Of a stretch of DNA of 39,318 nt, positions 7,287 through 17,134 are shown piece by piece. This stretch comes from Thiomicrorhabdus sp. (GTDB lineage Bacteria > Pseudomonadota > Gammaproteobacteria > Thiomicrospirales > Thiomicrospiraceae), in NCBI GenBank assembly GCA_015487495.1, contig WFPP01000084.1, positions 1-39,318 on the forward strand, given 5' to 3'. A program made the translations under genes and the position numbers. Below the pieces are notes generated by a model that did not search any database, was not told the DNA's origin, and worked only from the letters and a program-made list of their open reading frames with translations. Position 1 is the stretch's first letter. Each line of letters begins with the position of its first letter.

Positions 7287-8090
7287 ATGGAACAAGCAGA
7301 AACCTTAATTGAAATTAAAAATTTAACTTTTTCTCGTGGTGAGCGCAAAATATTTGATGACATTACGCTTTCTATTCCTAAAGGAAAGGTTACGGCTATT
7401 ATGGGGCCGAGCGGCAGTGGTAAAACAACGTTGTTGAAACTCATTGCTGGGCAGTTAAAACCCGATTCGGGCGATGTGTTTATTGAAGGATTGCATGTTC
7501 ATGGCTTGTCTCGTAAAAAGATTTATCAGCTTCGGCGCAAGATGGGCATGTTGTTTCAGAGTGGAGCTTTGTTAACCGATTTAAATGTATTTGATAATGT
7601 TGCGTTTCCGCTTCGAGAGCATACAAAGTTGCCGGAAGAGATTATTTATGCCCTGGTATTAATGAAGTTGCAAGCGGTTGGTTTGCGAGGGGCAAAAACG
7701 TTAATGCCTTCTGAATTATCGGGAGGAATGTCTCGCCGAGTGGCATTGGCGAGGGGCATTGCGCTGGATCCTGAAATGATTTTTTATGACGAGCCTTTTG
7801 TTGGTCAGGACCCTATTACCAAAGGGGTTTTGGTTAAATTAATTCAAACCTTAAATGACAGCCTTGGGTTAACCAGTGTTTTGGTGTCGCATGATGTGGA
7901 TGAGGTTTTGGAAATTGCAGATTATATTTGTGTGATTTCGGAAGGCAAGTTAATTGCGGAAGGCTCAAAAGAGGTTCTGTTACAAGAGTCAACAGGGTAT
8001 GTGCATCAGTTCTTAAATGGCTTGCCTGATGGACCCGTACCGTTTCACTTTTCAAAGGCACCTTATTCGGAGGATTTAAAATATGGATAA
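7287..8090 (+). CDS. mlaF: phospholipid transport ABC ATPase MlaF
   Basis: This 267-residue ABC ATPase matches MlaF: GPSGSGKTTLLKLIAG (Walker A, near 41), QSGALLTDLNVFDNVAFPLREHT (Q-loop region typical of the Mla/Ttg2 group), LSGGMSRRVALARGIA (signature), MIFYDEPFVGQDP (Walker B) and SHDVDEVLEIAD (switch). It drives the MlaFEDB inner membrane complex that moves glycerophospholipids between the inner membrane and the periplasmic carrier MlaC, keeping the outer membrane asymmetric. It heads mlaFEDCB in the normal order. The ribosome binding site before the ATG is weak (AGAGAA). Confidence 0.95.
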   Translation: MEQAETLIEIKNLTFSRGERKIFDDITLSIPKGKVTAIMGPSGSGKTTLLKLIAGQLKPDSGDVFIEGLHVHGLSRKKIYQLRRKMGMLFQSGALLTDLNVFDNVAFPLREHTKLPEEIIYALVLMKLQAVGLRGAKTLMPSELSGGMSRRVALARGIALDPEMIFYDEPFVGQDPITKGVLVKLIQTLNDSLGLTSVLVSHDVDEVLEIADYICVISEGKLIAEGSKEVLLQESTGYVHQFLNGLPDGPVPFHFSKAPYSEDLKYG

Positions 8091-8111
8091 TACCAGTAAA
8101 GGAGGAGAAGG

Positions 8112-8909
8112 ATGAGCCGTCCATTGTCTGGCGCTCAAACACTGTTGCAAGGATTGGGGGCAACACTGCTTGATAAATTGGCTGCATTTGGGCGAGGGTT
8201 TTTATTGATGTTGTCACTGGTTGTGGCGATGCCTGCGGCTGTGTTACGAGTGGATTTATTATTTAAGCAGGTTTATGTTACTGGTGTATTGTCGTTGCCA
8301 ATTATCTTAACGGCAGGTTTGTTTGTTGGTATGGTTCTGAGCTTGCAGGGGTATAATATTTTGGTGGATTTTAATGCGGAAGAAGCCGTTGGTAGCATGA
8401 CCGCGCTTTCGTTATTAAGGGAGTTGGGTCCTGTTGTTGGGGCACTGTTATTTGCGGGACGGGCAGGGTCTGCCATGACAGCTGAAATTGGACTGATGCG
8501 TTCAACAGAGCAGATCTCTGCGTTGGAAATGATGGCCATTGATCCCATTAAGTTTGTGTATGCGCCTCGTTTTCTGGCGGCGATTATTACGTTGCCATTA
8601 TTAATTATTATGTTTAATGCATTGGGTGTGTTTGGGGGGTATCTGGTCTCTGTGAGTTGGCTTGGTGTGGATGCGGGGGCGTTTTGGTCGCAAATGACCA
8701 GTCAGGTCGACTGGAATGAAGATGTGGTAAATGGCATGATTAAATCGGTGGTTTTTGCCGTATTGGTTGCGATTATTGCCTTGTTTCAAGGTGTGAATGC
8801 CATTCCAACATCTGAAGGTGTGAGCAGTGCTACCACGCGAACGGTGGTGCATTCTTCATTAGGCATTTTAGGGTTCGATTTTATTTTGACATCGATTATG
8901 TTTAATTGA
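8112..8909 (+). CDS. mlaE: phospholipid transport permease MlaE
   Basis: The 265-residue membrane protein belongs to the MlaE/YrbE permease family. It has an amphipathic N-terminal helix, about five membrane helices, and the conserved blocks ELGPVVGALLFAGRAGSAMTAEIG and the later GVSSATTRTVVHSSL. The first includes the E-x-G-P and G-R-x-G-S motifs of the family. It forms the membrane core of MlaFEDB and couples to MlaF. A very strong AAAGGAGG lies just before its ATG, 21 bases after the mlaF stop. The 129-bp gap to mlaD is unusual, since mlaE and mlaD are usually tight. Confidence 0.95.
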   Translation: MSRPLSGAQTLLQGLGATLLDKLAAFGRGFLLMLSLVVAMPAAVLRVDLLFKQVYVTGVLSLPIILTAGLFVGMVLSLQGYNILVDFNAEEAVGSMTALSLLRELGPVVGALLFAGRAGSAMTAEIGLMRSTEQISALEMMAIDPIKFVYAPRFLAAIITLPLLIIMFNALGVFGGYLVSVSWLGVDAGAFWSQMTSQVDWNEDVVNGMIKSVVFAVLVAIIALFQGVNAIPTSEGVSSATTRTVVHSSLGILGFDFILTSIMFN

Positions 8910-8961
8910 TGGCGTTATTGTGTAAAGGTTTTCTGTTGGCAAAATAAGCAATGGCTGATGT

Positions 8962-8990
8962 GTTCTTTTTTAGGGGCGTTTTGAACCGTT
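8962..8990. repeat. ~35 bp hairpin-type repeat, copy C (diverged)
   Basis: TTCTTTTTTAGGGGCGTTTTGAACCGTTGC resembles copies A and B (CTCTTTTTAGGGGC...TTTTGAGTCGTTA) in the same plus-strand orientation, but the hairpin pairing is weaker. It occupies the mlaE-mlaD gap. Confidence 0.35.
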
Positions 8991-9038
8991 GCTTGATTGC
9001 GCTGAGCAGTTACCTGTTTAAAAAGGTTTTAAGGAATA

Positions 9039-9503
9039 ATGAAAAAACAAACTAAGATTGAAATATGGGTTGGCTTATTTGTATTGATGAGTTTGATGGC
9101 ATTGGCTTCCATTGCCTTTCAGGTAAGTAACTTTAGTGAATGGAAAGAGCGGCCAACTTATCGTGTGAGTGCCTTATTTGATAATATTGGTGGGTTAAAG
9201 GTACGCGCACCACTTAAGTTAAGCGGTGTGGTGATTGGGCGTGTAACGGGCATTGAAATCGATCCTGTGTCGTTTAAGGCAAGGGTTAATATGGCAATTG
9301 ATCAGTCGTTTAATCAACTGCCTGTTGATTCGTCGCTTTCTATTTTAACTTCGGGGTTGCTGGGTGATCAGTATGTGGGCCTGGAACCTGGCGGGGATGA
9401 GGAAGTATTGAAACCAGGAGATGAAATTGAAATGACACAATCGGCCATTGTGCTGGAAGATTTGATTGGGCAGTTTTTAGTGAAATTGAGTGACAGTGAA
9501 TAA
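9039..9503 (+). CDS. mlaD: phospholipid-binding MCE protein MlaD
   Basis: The 154-residue protein has one N-terminal membrane helix (IWVGLFVLMSLMALASIAF, about 9-27) and a single MCE domain: YRVSALFDNIGGLKVRAPLKLSGVVIGRV, then SSLSILTSGLLGDQYVGLEPGG. MlaD forms a hexameric ring on the periplasmic side of the inner membrane that channels lipid to MlaC. The length fits the single-MCE family. AAGGAAT precedes the ATG. Confidence 0.95.
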   Translation: MKKQTKIEIWVGLFVLMSLMALASIAFQVSNFSEWKERPTYRVSALFDNIGGLKVRAPLKLSGVVIGRVTGIEIDPVSFKARVNMAIDQSFNQLPVDSSLSILTSGLLGDQYVGLEPGGDEEVLKPGDEIEMTQSAIVLEDLIGQFLVKLSDSE

Positions 9504-9519
9504 AAGAGCGGAGGGGGTT

Positions 9520-10161
9520 ATGATGAAGGGATTAATGCAGAGATCTTGGGTGTTTTTGAGTGTTTTGCTTTTTTTAATGACGTCTTCTTCGTATGCCACG
9601 GTGATTCCTCAGGATAACCCTGAAGAGATGGTGCGTGCTTTGTCTCAAGAACTGGTGACAAAGATTAATGAACAACGAGAAACGTTAAATGCACATCCTG
9701 AGCAGGTTAAAACATTTGCGAACCAGCATGTTTTGCCTTATGTTGATACCGTCAAAATGGCGCGTTATGTTATGGGGCGATATTGGCGTACGGCATCGAA
9801 AGAGCAGAAAGGGGCGTTTGTCAATGCTTTTTCTGAAATGTTGATTCGCTCGTATTCAAAAAGTTTATTGAAATTACAAATTACCAAAGTCATTGTTAAA
9901 CCCGCCCAGCAAGTTAAAAAAGGCGTGGTAACGGTTGCATCAGAGGTGTTTCAGTCGGATGGAGCTAAAACGGATGTGGTGTACCGTGCGTATTTAAATA
10001 AGAAATCACAAAAATGGCTTTTATATGATATTTCGATTGAGGGAATCAGTATGTTGTTGAATTATCGTAAATCGTATGGTTCGGAGTTTTCTAAAAAAGG
10101 CATTGATAAAGTGATTGCTGAAATGGAAGCCAAGAATGCTCAGGTGAGTCGTCGTGTCTAA
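9520..10161 (+). CDS. mlaC: phospholipid carrier MlaC (Tol-type Ttg2D)
   Basis: The 213-residue exported protein has a signal peptide with core VFLSVLLFLMTSS and probable cleavage after SYA near residue 26. The MlaC domain follows with PYVDTVKMARYVMGRYWRTASKEQ, FSEMLIRSYSKSL, VVYRAYLNKKSQKWLLYDISIEGISMLLNYRKSY and FSKKGIDKVIAEM. MlaC ferries phospholipid between MlaD and the outer membrane MlaA complex. The frame is open from a GTG at 9490, but GGAGGGGG at 9510-9517 directs initiation at the tandem ATGs at 9520/9523. It starts 16 bases after the mlaD stop and overlaps mlaB by eight bases. Confidence 0.93.
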   Translation: MMKGLMQRSWVFLSVLLFLMTSSSYATVIPQDNPEEMVRALSQELVTKINEQRETLNAHPEQVKTFANQHVLPYVDTVKMARYVMGRYWRTASKEQKGAFVNAFSEMLIRSYSKSLLKLQITKVIVKPAQQVKKGVVTVASEVFQSDGAKTDVVYRAYLNKKSQKWLLYDISIEGISMLLNYRKSYGSEFSKKGIDKVIAEMEAKNAQVSRRV

Positions 10162-10438
10162 GCTTGTCTGGTATGATGATACAGGAGTGATGTGCTTACC
10201 TGAACGGGTAACGATTGAGACACTTCCTGAGCTATTAAAACCCAAAGAGCTGTTAAGTTTGAAGGTAAAAACCATTGATTTTAGTCAGGTTCAGCAGGCA
10301 GACAGTGCGGTGTTGGCTTTGTTGTTAATGTGGTCAAAAAATTCTCCCCCCCCTATGACACTTTTAAATCCGCCGACAGAGTTGCAGGGACTGATTACGC
10401 TTTATGATTTGGAGTCTGTCGTAAACGTTGTTTCTTAA
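10154..10438 (+). CDS. mlaB: STAS-domain lipid transport subunit MlaB
   Basis: The 94-residue STAS-domain protein has the expected core: FSQVQQADSAVLALLLMW, where the D-S-A triplet corresponds to the conserved contact with MlaF. MlaB stabilises the MlaF ATPase dimer on the cytoplasmic side. It starts with GTG, overlapping the mlaC stop, with AGGTGAG upstream. Two oddities are visible. A C8 tract (10346-10353) encodes three prolines, so one slipped base would frameshift the last third. The stop codon lies inside the TTAA target duplication of a MITE, so the insertion landed exactly at the gene end. Confidence 0.92.
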   Translation: MSKLVWYDDTGVMCLPERVTIETLPELLKPKELLSLKVKTIDFSQVQQADSAVLALLLMWSKNSPPPMTLLNPPTELQGLITLYDLESVVNVVS

Positions 10439-10541
10439 GGAATCTCTGATTAAGTCTATTTTTTACTAGAAACAAGCATGTAAGTCATTGATTAATAAAA
10501 TCACGAAAATGTTGACTGGAGCTTATTCAGAGCCTCCTTAA
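10435..10541. mobile_element. IS5-like MITE, copy 1 (99 bp with TTAA duplication)
   Basis: The element 10439-10537 is flanked by TTAA on both sides (10435-10438, 10538-10541). Its ends are inverted repeats: GGAATCTCTGATTAAG at the left and, read inward, GGAGGCTCTGAATAAG at the right. It has no coding capacity. Copy 2 at 15916-16015 is nearly identical across the whole interior. Length, inverted ends and a 4-bp Y-TA-R-type duplication fit a non-autonomous element mobilised by an IS5-group transposase. Such a transposase is not in this window, so the family call is inference. Confidence 0.85.
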
Positions 10542-10640
10542 TTCTTGTGTCGGTAGTGTATAAAAAGTCTCTTCATTTTAAATTTTGGTTGCTTTGCATG
10601 TGTATTGTGTGAAGCCTTATTTGGAATAACGTATATATTT

Positions 10641-11564
10641 ATGTCAAATTGTCCTGCTGTCCGGTTTTTGGATGTTAAAAAATCTTATGGTGAATTAACG
10701 GCTTTAAAAGGTGTTTCTTTTGAAGTGGAGGAGGGAGCATTTTTTGGTTTGCTTGGGCCAAATGGTGCGGGTAAATCGACATTGATTAATGCGATGTCTG
10801 GTTTGGTTATTCCCTCTTCAGGAAGCATTCAAATTCAAGGTTATGATGTGAATCGTAACTACCGTCAAGCTCGACGGGTACTGGGACTGGTGCCTCAAGA
10901 GTTGATTGCAGACCCTTTTTTTTCAATACAAGAGTTGCTGGTGTTGCAGTCGGGGTATTTTGGGCTAAAGGGGGCTGAACAGCGTGCCTGGATAGGGGAG
11001 CTGTTAGAGCGTTTGGCATTGTCTGATAAAGCAGATGCTAATACCGCACAGCTGTCGGGGGGAATGAAGCGACGGGTATTGATTGCAATGGCTTTGGTGC
11101 ACCGTCCCAAAGTGTTGGTTTTAGATGAACCTACCGCAGGGGTGGATGTGGATTTACGTCGTATACTTTGGGCGTTTACCAAAGAGTTACATCAGCAAGG
11201 ACATACGATTATTTTAACCACACATTATTTAGAAGAGGCGGAAGCCTTGTGTGACCGGGTGGCGATTATGCAAAAAGGAGAGGTAAAAGCGTTATCGTCA
11301 ACACAAGACTTGTTGTCCAGACATTATTATCGTTATTTAAGAGTAACCTTGGCAGCGCCTGCTCAGGATTTGATTGCTCCGCTTGAAGCCCGTTTGGTTG
11401 AAAGAGAGTCGAATGGGTTGGTTTTTAAGCTGGAAAAAACGGCTTCGTTAACTCAATTATTAGGTTGGCTTTCTGACAGTGGTTTGAATGTGTCGGATGT
11501 GAGCAGTCGAGATGCTTCGCTGGAAGAAGTCTTTTTGGACTTAACCGCAGAGGGGAAAGGTTAA
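10641..11564 (+). CDS. yadG: ABC transporter ATPase, YadG family
   Basis: The 307-residue ABC ATPase is the same length as E. coli YadG. It has GPNGAGKSTLINAMSGL (Walker A), LSGGMKRRVLIAMAL (signature), VLVLDEPTAGVDVDLR (Walker B), TTHYLEEAEALCDRVAI (switch), and a C-terminal extension ending SLEEVFLDLTAEGKG. The frame opens at TTG 10605, but MSNCPAVRFLDVKKSYG from ATG 10641 is the family-like start. No strong ribosome binding site is seen. YadGH is a DrrAB-type exporter whose substrate is unknown. The pair lies between mlaB and ibaG, an arrangement I recall from other gammaproteobacteria; its role next to mla is open. Confidence 0.85.
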   Translation: MSNCPAVRFLDVKKSYGELTALKGVSFEVEEGAFFGLLGPNGAGKSTLINAMSGLVIPSSGSIQIQGYDVNRNYRQARRVLGLVPQELIADPFFSIQELLVLQSGYFGLKGAEQRAWIGELLERLALSDKADANTAQLSGGMKRRVLIAMALVHRPKVLVLDEPTAGVDVDLRRILWAFTKELHQQGHTIILTTHYLEEAEALCDRVAIMQKGEVKALSSTQDLLSRHYYRYLRVTLAAPAQDLIAPLEARLVERESNGLVFKLEKTASLTQLLGWLSDSGLNVSDVSSRDASLEEVFLDLTAEGKG

Positions 11565-12331
11565 TGCAAGCAAATTGGGTTGGGTGTTGGGCGCTGTTTA
11601 TTAAAGAGGTACGGCGTTTTTATTCGGTTGTGGTGCAAACGGTTTTTGCACCCATTGTGGCAACACTATTGTATTTATTGGTCTTTGGGCATGTTTTGGA
11701 TACTAAAATACAAACGTATGGTGAAATCAGTTACAGTCAGTTTTTGATTCCTGGTTTGGTGATGATGGCCATTTTACAAAATGCATTTTCCAATACCTCT
11801 TCAAGTTTAATCCAGTCTAAGGTGCATGGTAATTTGTCGTTTGTGTTGTTGAGCCCTATTTCGGCCTTTGAATTTTATGTGGCGTTTGTTGCTGCCGCGA
11901 TTGTGCGTGGGGTTGTGGTTGGATTGGGTATTTTGATTATTGGGGCCATTGGGTTTGATTTAATGTGGCAATCGCCAGTATGGGTGTTGGTGTTTGCAGT
12001 ACTTAGTGCTGCGATGATGGGAGGGTTGGGGATGTTGGCAGGTATTGTGTCTGATAAATATGATCATCTGGCGGCATTTCAAAACTTTGTGATTATGCCG
12101 CTTACGTTTTTAAGCGGTGTGTTTTATTCGATTCATGCATTGCCAGAATTTTGGGAGCAGGTCTCTTATTTTAATCCGTTTTTTTATATGGTGGATGGAT
12201 TTCGTTATGGTTTTTTTGAGCAATCGGATGTCTCTGTCTATGTCAGTTTGGGGGTGACTCTTTTATTCTTGATTGTCGTCTCTTCGATAAATCTGATTTT
12301 ATTACGCAAAGGCGTTAAAATACGCCAATAA
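11564..12331 (+). CDS. yadH: ABC-2 type permease, YadH family
   Basis: The 255-residue membrane protein has about six helices. The conserved stretches are FIKEVRRF at the start, LIPGLVMMAILQNAFSNTSSSLIQSKVHGN, and FLSGVFYSIHALPEFW followed by FNPFFYMVDGFRYG, the usual ABC-2 permease end. It pairs with the upstream ATPase, and the genes share TAATG (stop and start overlap by one base), so they are translationally coupled. E. coli YadH is 256 residues. Substrate unknown. Confidence 0.85.
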   Translation: MQANWVGCWALFIKEVRRFYSVVVQTVFAPIVATLLYLLVFGHVLDTKIQTYGEISYSQFLIPGLVMMAILQNAFSNTSSSLIQSKVHGNLSFVLLSPISAFEFYVAFVAAAIVRGVVVGLGILIIGAIGFDLMWQSPVWVLVFAVLSAAMMGGLGMLAGIVSDKYDHLAAFQNFVIMPLTFLSGVFYSIHALPEFWEQVSYFNPFFYMVDGFRYGFFEQSDVSVYVSLGVTLLFLIVVSSINLILLRKGVKIRQ

Positions 12332-12353
12332 AATTTTTGCAGGAGTGTGTATT

Positions 12354-12572
12354 GTGTCTCCCGATACGATTAAAGAGATGATTGAAGCGGCCATCCCAGA
12401 TTGTCAGGTTGAAACAAGTGGCGAAGAGTGTAATTTTTCGGTAACAGTCATTAGCCAGCAGTTTGAAGGTAAGTCGCCTATTCAGCGCCATCGAATGGTA
12501 AATGATGTGTTTAAAGCACAGTTTGAAAGTGGCGAGTTGCATGCTTTATCAATTAAAACACGCGTGGCTTGA
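12354..12572 (+). CDS. ibaG: BolA-family protein IbaG
   Basis: The 72-residue protein has the BolA/IbaG fold signature: PDCQVETSGEECNFSVTVISQQFEGKSPIQRHRMVNDVF, then GELHALSIKTRVA. IbaG binds an Fe-S cluster with monothiol glutaredoxins; its position before murA is conserved from E. coli to pseudomonads. I take the start as GTG at 12354. AGGAG at 12341-12345 is eight bases before it, whereas the upstream GTG at 12345 lies inside that ribosome binding site. A second BolA-family gene is at 38784. Confidence 0.88.
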   Translation: MSPDTIKEMIEAAIPDCQVETSGEECNFSVTVISQQFEGKSPIQRHRMVNDVFKAQFESGELHALSIKTRVA

Positions 12573-12631
12573 TGTGATTGAGTTTTGTATTTGTTTCCCC
12601 GTTCCCGTTGTTGGATTAATAAAAGCAGTGA

Positions 12632-13900
<1,269 letters not shown>

Positions 13901-13955
13901 ATTTCTTTTCCCCCTCTATTTTTTTATTAAAAATGAAACGATTGAAAATACCATT

Positions 13956-14594
13956 ATGAATGAACAACAGCTGACCATTGCGCTTTCGAAAGGGCGTATT
14001 TATAAAGATACCTTGCCTCTTTTAGAGGCAGCAGGAATTGAACCATTAGAAGACCCTAGTAAAAGCCGTAAGTTGATTTTGCCGACGAATCAAAAGAATG
14101 TCCGTTTATTGATTGTGAGAGCAACGGATGCGCCAACGTATGTTGCACATGGTGCGGCGGATATTGGGGTGGCGGGTAAAGATGTATTAATGGAAGCGCC
14201 TGCCGATAATCTGTATGAGTTGCTTGATCTTGAAATTGCAAAGTGTAACTTAATGGTCGCTGGGCCTGAAATTGAAAAGCCACATGGTCATCGGCTTAAA
14301 ATTGCTACAAAGTATATTAAATCTGCTCAGGCGTATTATGCACAAAAAGGGGAGCAAGTTGATTTAATCAAATTATACGGCTCGATGGAAATTGCACCTT
14401 TAATTGATTTGGCAGATCGTATTGTGGATTTAGTTGATACTGGAAATACCCTTAAGGCAAATGGTTTGGTCCCATTGGAACACATTGCTAAAATCAGTTC
14501 GCGTTTGATTGTAAATCAACATGCCTATAAAACCAAGTTTGACCAAATTAATACCATTGTTCAACAATTTAAATCAGTAATAGAGAGTGCATAA
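13956..14594 (+). CDS. hisG: ATP phosphoribosyltransferase, short form HisG
   Basis: The 212-residue protein is the short (HisG_S) catalytic subunit: [23 protein letters not shown] at the start, [18 protein letters not shown]-like block near residue 49, and [16 protein letters not shown] (PRPP-binding). It catalyses the first step of histidine synthesis. Short HisG lacks the C-terminal regulatory domain and needs HisZ, which is not in this window and should lie elsewhere. It overlaps hisD by TAATG. Confidence 0.95.
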   Translation: MNEQQLTIALSKGRIYKDTLPLLEAAGIEPLEDPSKSRKLILPTNQKNVRLLIVRATDAPTYVAHGAADIGVAGKDVLMEAPADNLYELLDLEIAKCNLMVAGPEIEKPHGHRLKIATKYIKSAQAYYAQKGEQVDLIKLYGSMEIAPLIDLADRIVDLVDTGNTLKANGLVPLEHIAKISSRLIVNQHAYKTKFDQINTIVQQFKSVIESA

Positions 14595-15898
14595 TGCTTA
14601 ATATTCGTCGATTATCTGCTGGGGCAGAAGGATTTAGAGAGGAACTGGATGCGCTACTGGCGTGGGAAACGGTTTCAAATGAGTCAGTGAATGACGTTGT
14701 AAAAAAAGTGGTTGAGAATGTTCGCATAAATGGCGATTCGGCCTTGCTGGAATATACGTCAAAATTTGATCGCTTGTTTTTGGAAAAGGGGGCTGAGCTT
14801 GAGATTTCTCAAGAACGCTTGCAAGCGGCACTGTCGTCTATTCCTAAAGTACAGCGGGAAGCACTTGAAGTGTCGGCACAACGGGTGCGAGACTATCATG
14901 AAAAGCAAATTCAAGCTTCTTGGTGTTATGAAGAGGCGGACGGTACGATGTTGGGCCAACAAGTGACCCCTTTAGATACCGTTGGTTTGTATGTACCAGG
15001 TGGAAAAGCAGCTTACCCATCTTCCGTGATTATGAATGCCATTCCTGCAAAGGTGGCAGGCGTTGAAAAGTTGATTATGGTTGTACCGACCCCAGAGGGT
15101 GAAGTGAATGATATGGTGCTTGCGGCGGCCGCTATTTGTGGTGTTGACTCGGTGTTTACACTGGGTGGAGCGCAAGCGGTTGCAGCGTTGGCTTATGGAA
15201 CGGAAACCGTGCCAGCGGTGGATAAAATTGTTGGGCCGGGTAATATTTATGTTGCAACGGCTAAACGGATGGTTTTTGGTACCGTGGGGATTGATATGAT
15301 TGCGGGACCATCTGAAATTTTAGTTTATTGTGATGGTCAAACCCATCCTGACTGGATTGCAATGGATCTGTTTTCTCAAGCAGAGCATGATGAAGATGCA
15401 CAGTCTATTTTGGTGACACTGGATGCTGGCTTTGCTGATAAAGTGTATGAGAGTATGAATCGTTTGTTGCCTGATATGCCACGCCAGGATATTATTCGCA
15501 AGGCCTTGAATGATCGCGGTGCGATTATTGTGGTCGAAGATGAATCGCAAGCACTTGAAATGATTAATATTATTGCGCCTGAGCACTTGGAGTTGTCGGT
15601 TGAAGACCCTAAAGCATTATTACCGGGTATTCGACATGCCGGTGCCATTTTTATGGGGCGTTATACCGCTGAGGCGATTGGAGACTATTGTGCTGGGCCA
15701 AACCATGTTTTGCCGACATCAAGAACAGCACGTTTCTCTTCTCCTTTGGGCGTGTATGATTTTCAAAAACGTTCCAGTTTAATTATGTGTTCCAGTGAGG
15801 GAGCCAGTACGTTAGGCAATATCGCAGGTACATTGGCTGATGGTGAAGGGTTACAGGCTCATGCGGCTTCAGCAAGGTATCGTATTAAAACGTCTTAA
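14594..15898 (+). CDS. hisD: histidinol dehydrogenase HisD
   Basis: The 434-residue enzyme shows all HisD landmarks: [56 protein letters not shown] (Zn ligands Gln and His), [26 protein letters not shown] (Zn ligand Asp), and the C-terminal AHAASARYR (Zn ligand His). It oxidises histidinol to histidine in two NAD-dependent steps. hisC, which follows hisD in many relatives, is missing; a MITE and a terminator follow instead, so the histidine cluster stops at two genes. Confidence 0.97.
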   Translation: MLNIRRLSAGAEGFREELDALLAWETVSNESVNDVVKKVVENVRINGDSALLEYTSKFDRLFLEKGAELEISQERLQAALSSIPKVQREALEVSAQRVRDYHEKQIQASWCYEEADGTMLGQQVTPLDTVGLYVPGGKAAYPSSVIMNAIPAKVAGVEKLIMVVPTPEGEVNDMVLAAAAICGVDSVFTLGGAQAVAALAYGTETVPAVDKIVGPGNIYVATAKRMVFGTVGIDMIAGPSEILVYCDGQTHPDWIAMDLFSQAEHDEDAQSILVTLDAGFADKVYESMNRLLPDMPRQDIIRKALNDRGAIIVVEDESQALEMINIIAPEHLELSVEDPKALLPGIRHAGAIFMGRYTAEAIGDYCAGPNHVLPTSRTARFSSPLGVYDFQKRSSLIMCSSEGASTLGNIAGTLADGEGLQAHAASARYRIKTS

Positions 15899-15911
15899 TT
15901 ACTGTGATGCT

Positions 15912-16019
15912 TTAAGAAATCTCTGAATAAGTCCATTTTTTTACCAGAAACAAGCATGTAAGTCATTGATTAATAAAATCACGAAAATATTGACTGGAGT
16001 TTATTCAGAGGTTCCTTAA
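15912..16019. mobile_element. IS5-like MITE, copy 2 (100 bp with TTAA duplication)
   Basis: The element 15916-16015 is flanked by TTAA (15912-15915, 16016-16019). Left end GAAATCTCTGAATAAG and inward-read right end GGAACCTCTGAATAAA are inverted repeats. It differs from copy 1 at only a few positions, with an interior that includes CAAGCATGTAAGTCATTGAT. Same orientation as copy 1, 14 bases after the hisD stop. Confidence 0.85.
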
Positions 16020-16046
16020 AGGTGTGCTTAAAGCGTTCTTAACCTG

Positions 16047-16083
16047 ACCACTCATTCCTTTTTGGGGTTGAGTGGTTTTTTTT
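16047..16083 (+). terminator. intrinsic terminator after hisD
   Basis: ACCACTCA (16047-16054) pairs with TGAGTGGT (16069-16076) and is followed by eight or more T. It closes the transcript from the mla-murA-hisGD direction, beyond MITE copy 2. Confidence 0.88.
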
Positions 16084-16146
16084 GTCATTTTTTTATCCCC
16101 CTGATTTGTGTTTTTATCTGGGGATTAAGGTAATCAGGAGTATGAG

Positions 16147-16887
16147 ATGAAACGGACAGAGTTAGTGGCTTATCTACATGATTTCTTAGGAGTTGAACAA
16201 TATCAAGACTACGCACCAAATGGGTTACAGGTTGAGGGAGCGGAAGATGTTTTTATCATTGTAACCGGTGTCACAGCTTGTCAGGCATTAATTGATGAAG
16301 CGGTGCGATTGCGTGCCGATGCTTTATTGGTTCATCATGGTTTTTTTTGGAAAAGTGAACCTTTGCCGATTGTGGGCTTTAAGCAAAAGCGCATTAAAGC
16401 ATTGCTTGCAAATAATATTAATTTACTGGGGTATCATTTGCCTTTGGATGGGCATCCTGAATTAGGGAATAATGTCGAATTGGGGCGTTTATGGCAGTTG
16501 GAGGACATTACTCCAAAAGAAGGATTGTTGCGTTTGGGGCGACTGCCTGCGCCCGTTAACGTTGATGTGTTTAAGCAAAAGGTATCTGATAGCTTGATGC
16601 GAGAGGTGTTGCACTTGCCGGGTGGGTGTGAACAGGTTCAAACCATTGCATGGTGTAGTGGTGGTGCACAAAATGCGATTCAGGATGCGATGGCATGGGG
16701 AGCGGATGTTTATATTAGTGGGGAAGTTTCCGAACAAACAACGCATTTGGCAAAAGAGGGAGGAATTCATTACTTCGCAGCAGGGCATCATGCAACAGAG
16801 CGTTTGGGCATTAAGTGTTTGGGGGAGCATTTGGCTGCTCATTTTGGATTGGAACATCATAATATTGATATTCAAAACCCTGTTTAA
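16147..16887 (+). CDS. Nif3-like dinuclear metal centre protein (YbgI family)
   Basis: The 246-residue protein has the Nif3/YbgI metal-site motifs: DYAPNGLQVEG at the start, LLVHHGFFW, LGYHLPLDGHPELGNN and, near the end, FAAGHHATERLG. The histidines and glutamate of these blocks bind two metals in YbgI structures. Homologues have been described as GTP cyclohydrolase I type 2-like, but the true role is unsettled, so I do not assign an enzyme. Length equals E. coli YbgI. CAGGAG lies nine bases before ATG. In many proteobacteria this gene sits just ahead of the bc1 operon, as here. Confidence 0.9.
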   Translation: MKRTELVAYLHDFLGVEQYQDYAPNGLQVEGAEDVFIIVTGVTACQALIDEAVRLRADALLVHHGFFWKSEPLPIVGFKQKRIKALLANNINLLGYHLPLDGHPELGNNVELGRLWQLEDITPKEGLLRLGRLPAPVNVDVFKQKVSDSLMREVLHLPGGCEQVQTIAWCSGGAQNAIQDAMAWGADVYISGEVSEQTTHLAKEGGIHYFAAGHHATERLGIKCLGEHLAAHFGLEHHNIDIQNPV

Positions 16888-17063
16888 ATGCATTTTTTAT
16901 CGTTGAAAGTGTGTTTTTGCGTAAGCTGCTGGGCTTTATTTTGATTCTCATTAAGGAATGCTATAAATAGGTATCCAAAACCCTTGTTTTGATAAATAAA
17001 ATAAATAGACTTTTATAAGTAGGGTTTATAAAAAATATAGGGTTTTTGGACTTTATTTAATGA

Positions 17064-17080
17064 GTTTATCGGTATATACT
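17064..17080 (+). promoter_or_regulatory. possible -10 region of the petABC operon
   Basis: In the 247-bp AT-rich gap before petA, TATACT (17075-17080) follows GTTTATCGG, 55 bases before the ATG. The -35 at normal distance is only T-rich. Placed mainly by position. Confidence 0.3.
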
Positions 17081-17134
17081 GCCGAGATGTTTATTTTAGA
17101 TCAAGATTTGCTTGCGCATAACTAGGAAGGTGAT

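Noticed and set aside
17096-17108. FNR-like half site (ATCAA) before petA
   Set aside because: Only one half matches and no second half is in register; not enough to claim oxygen control.
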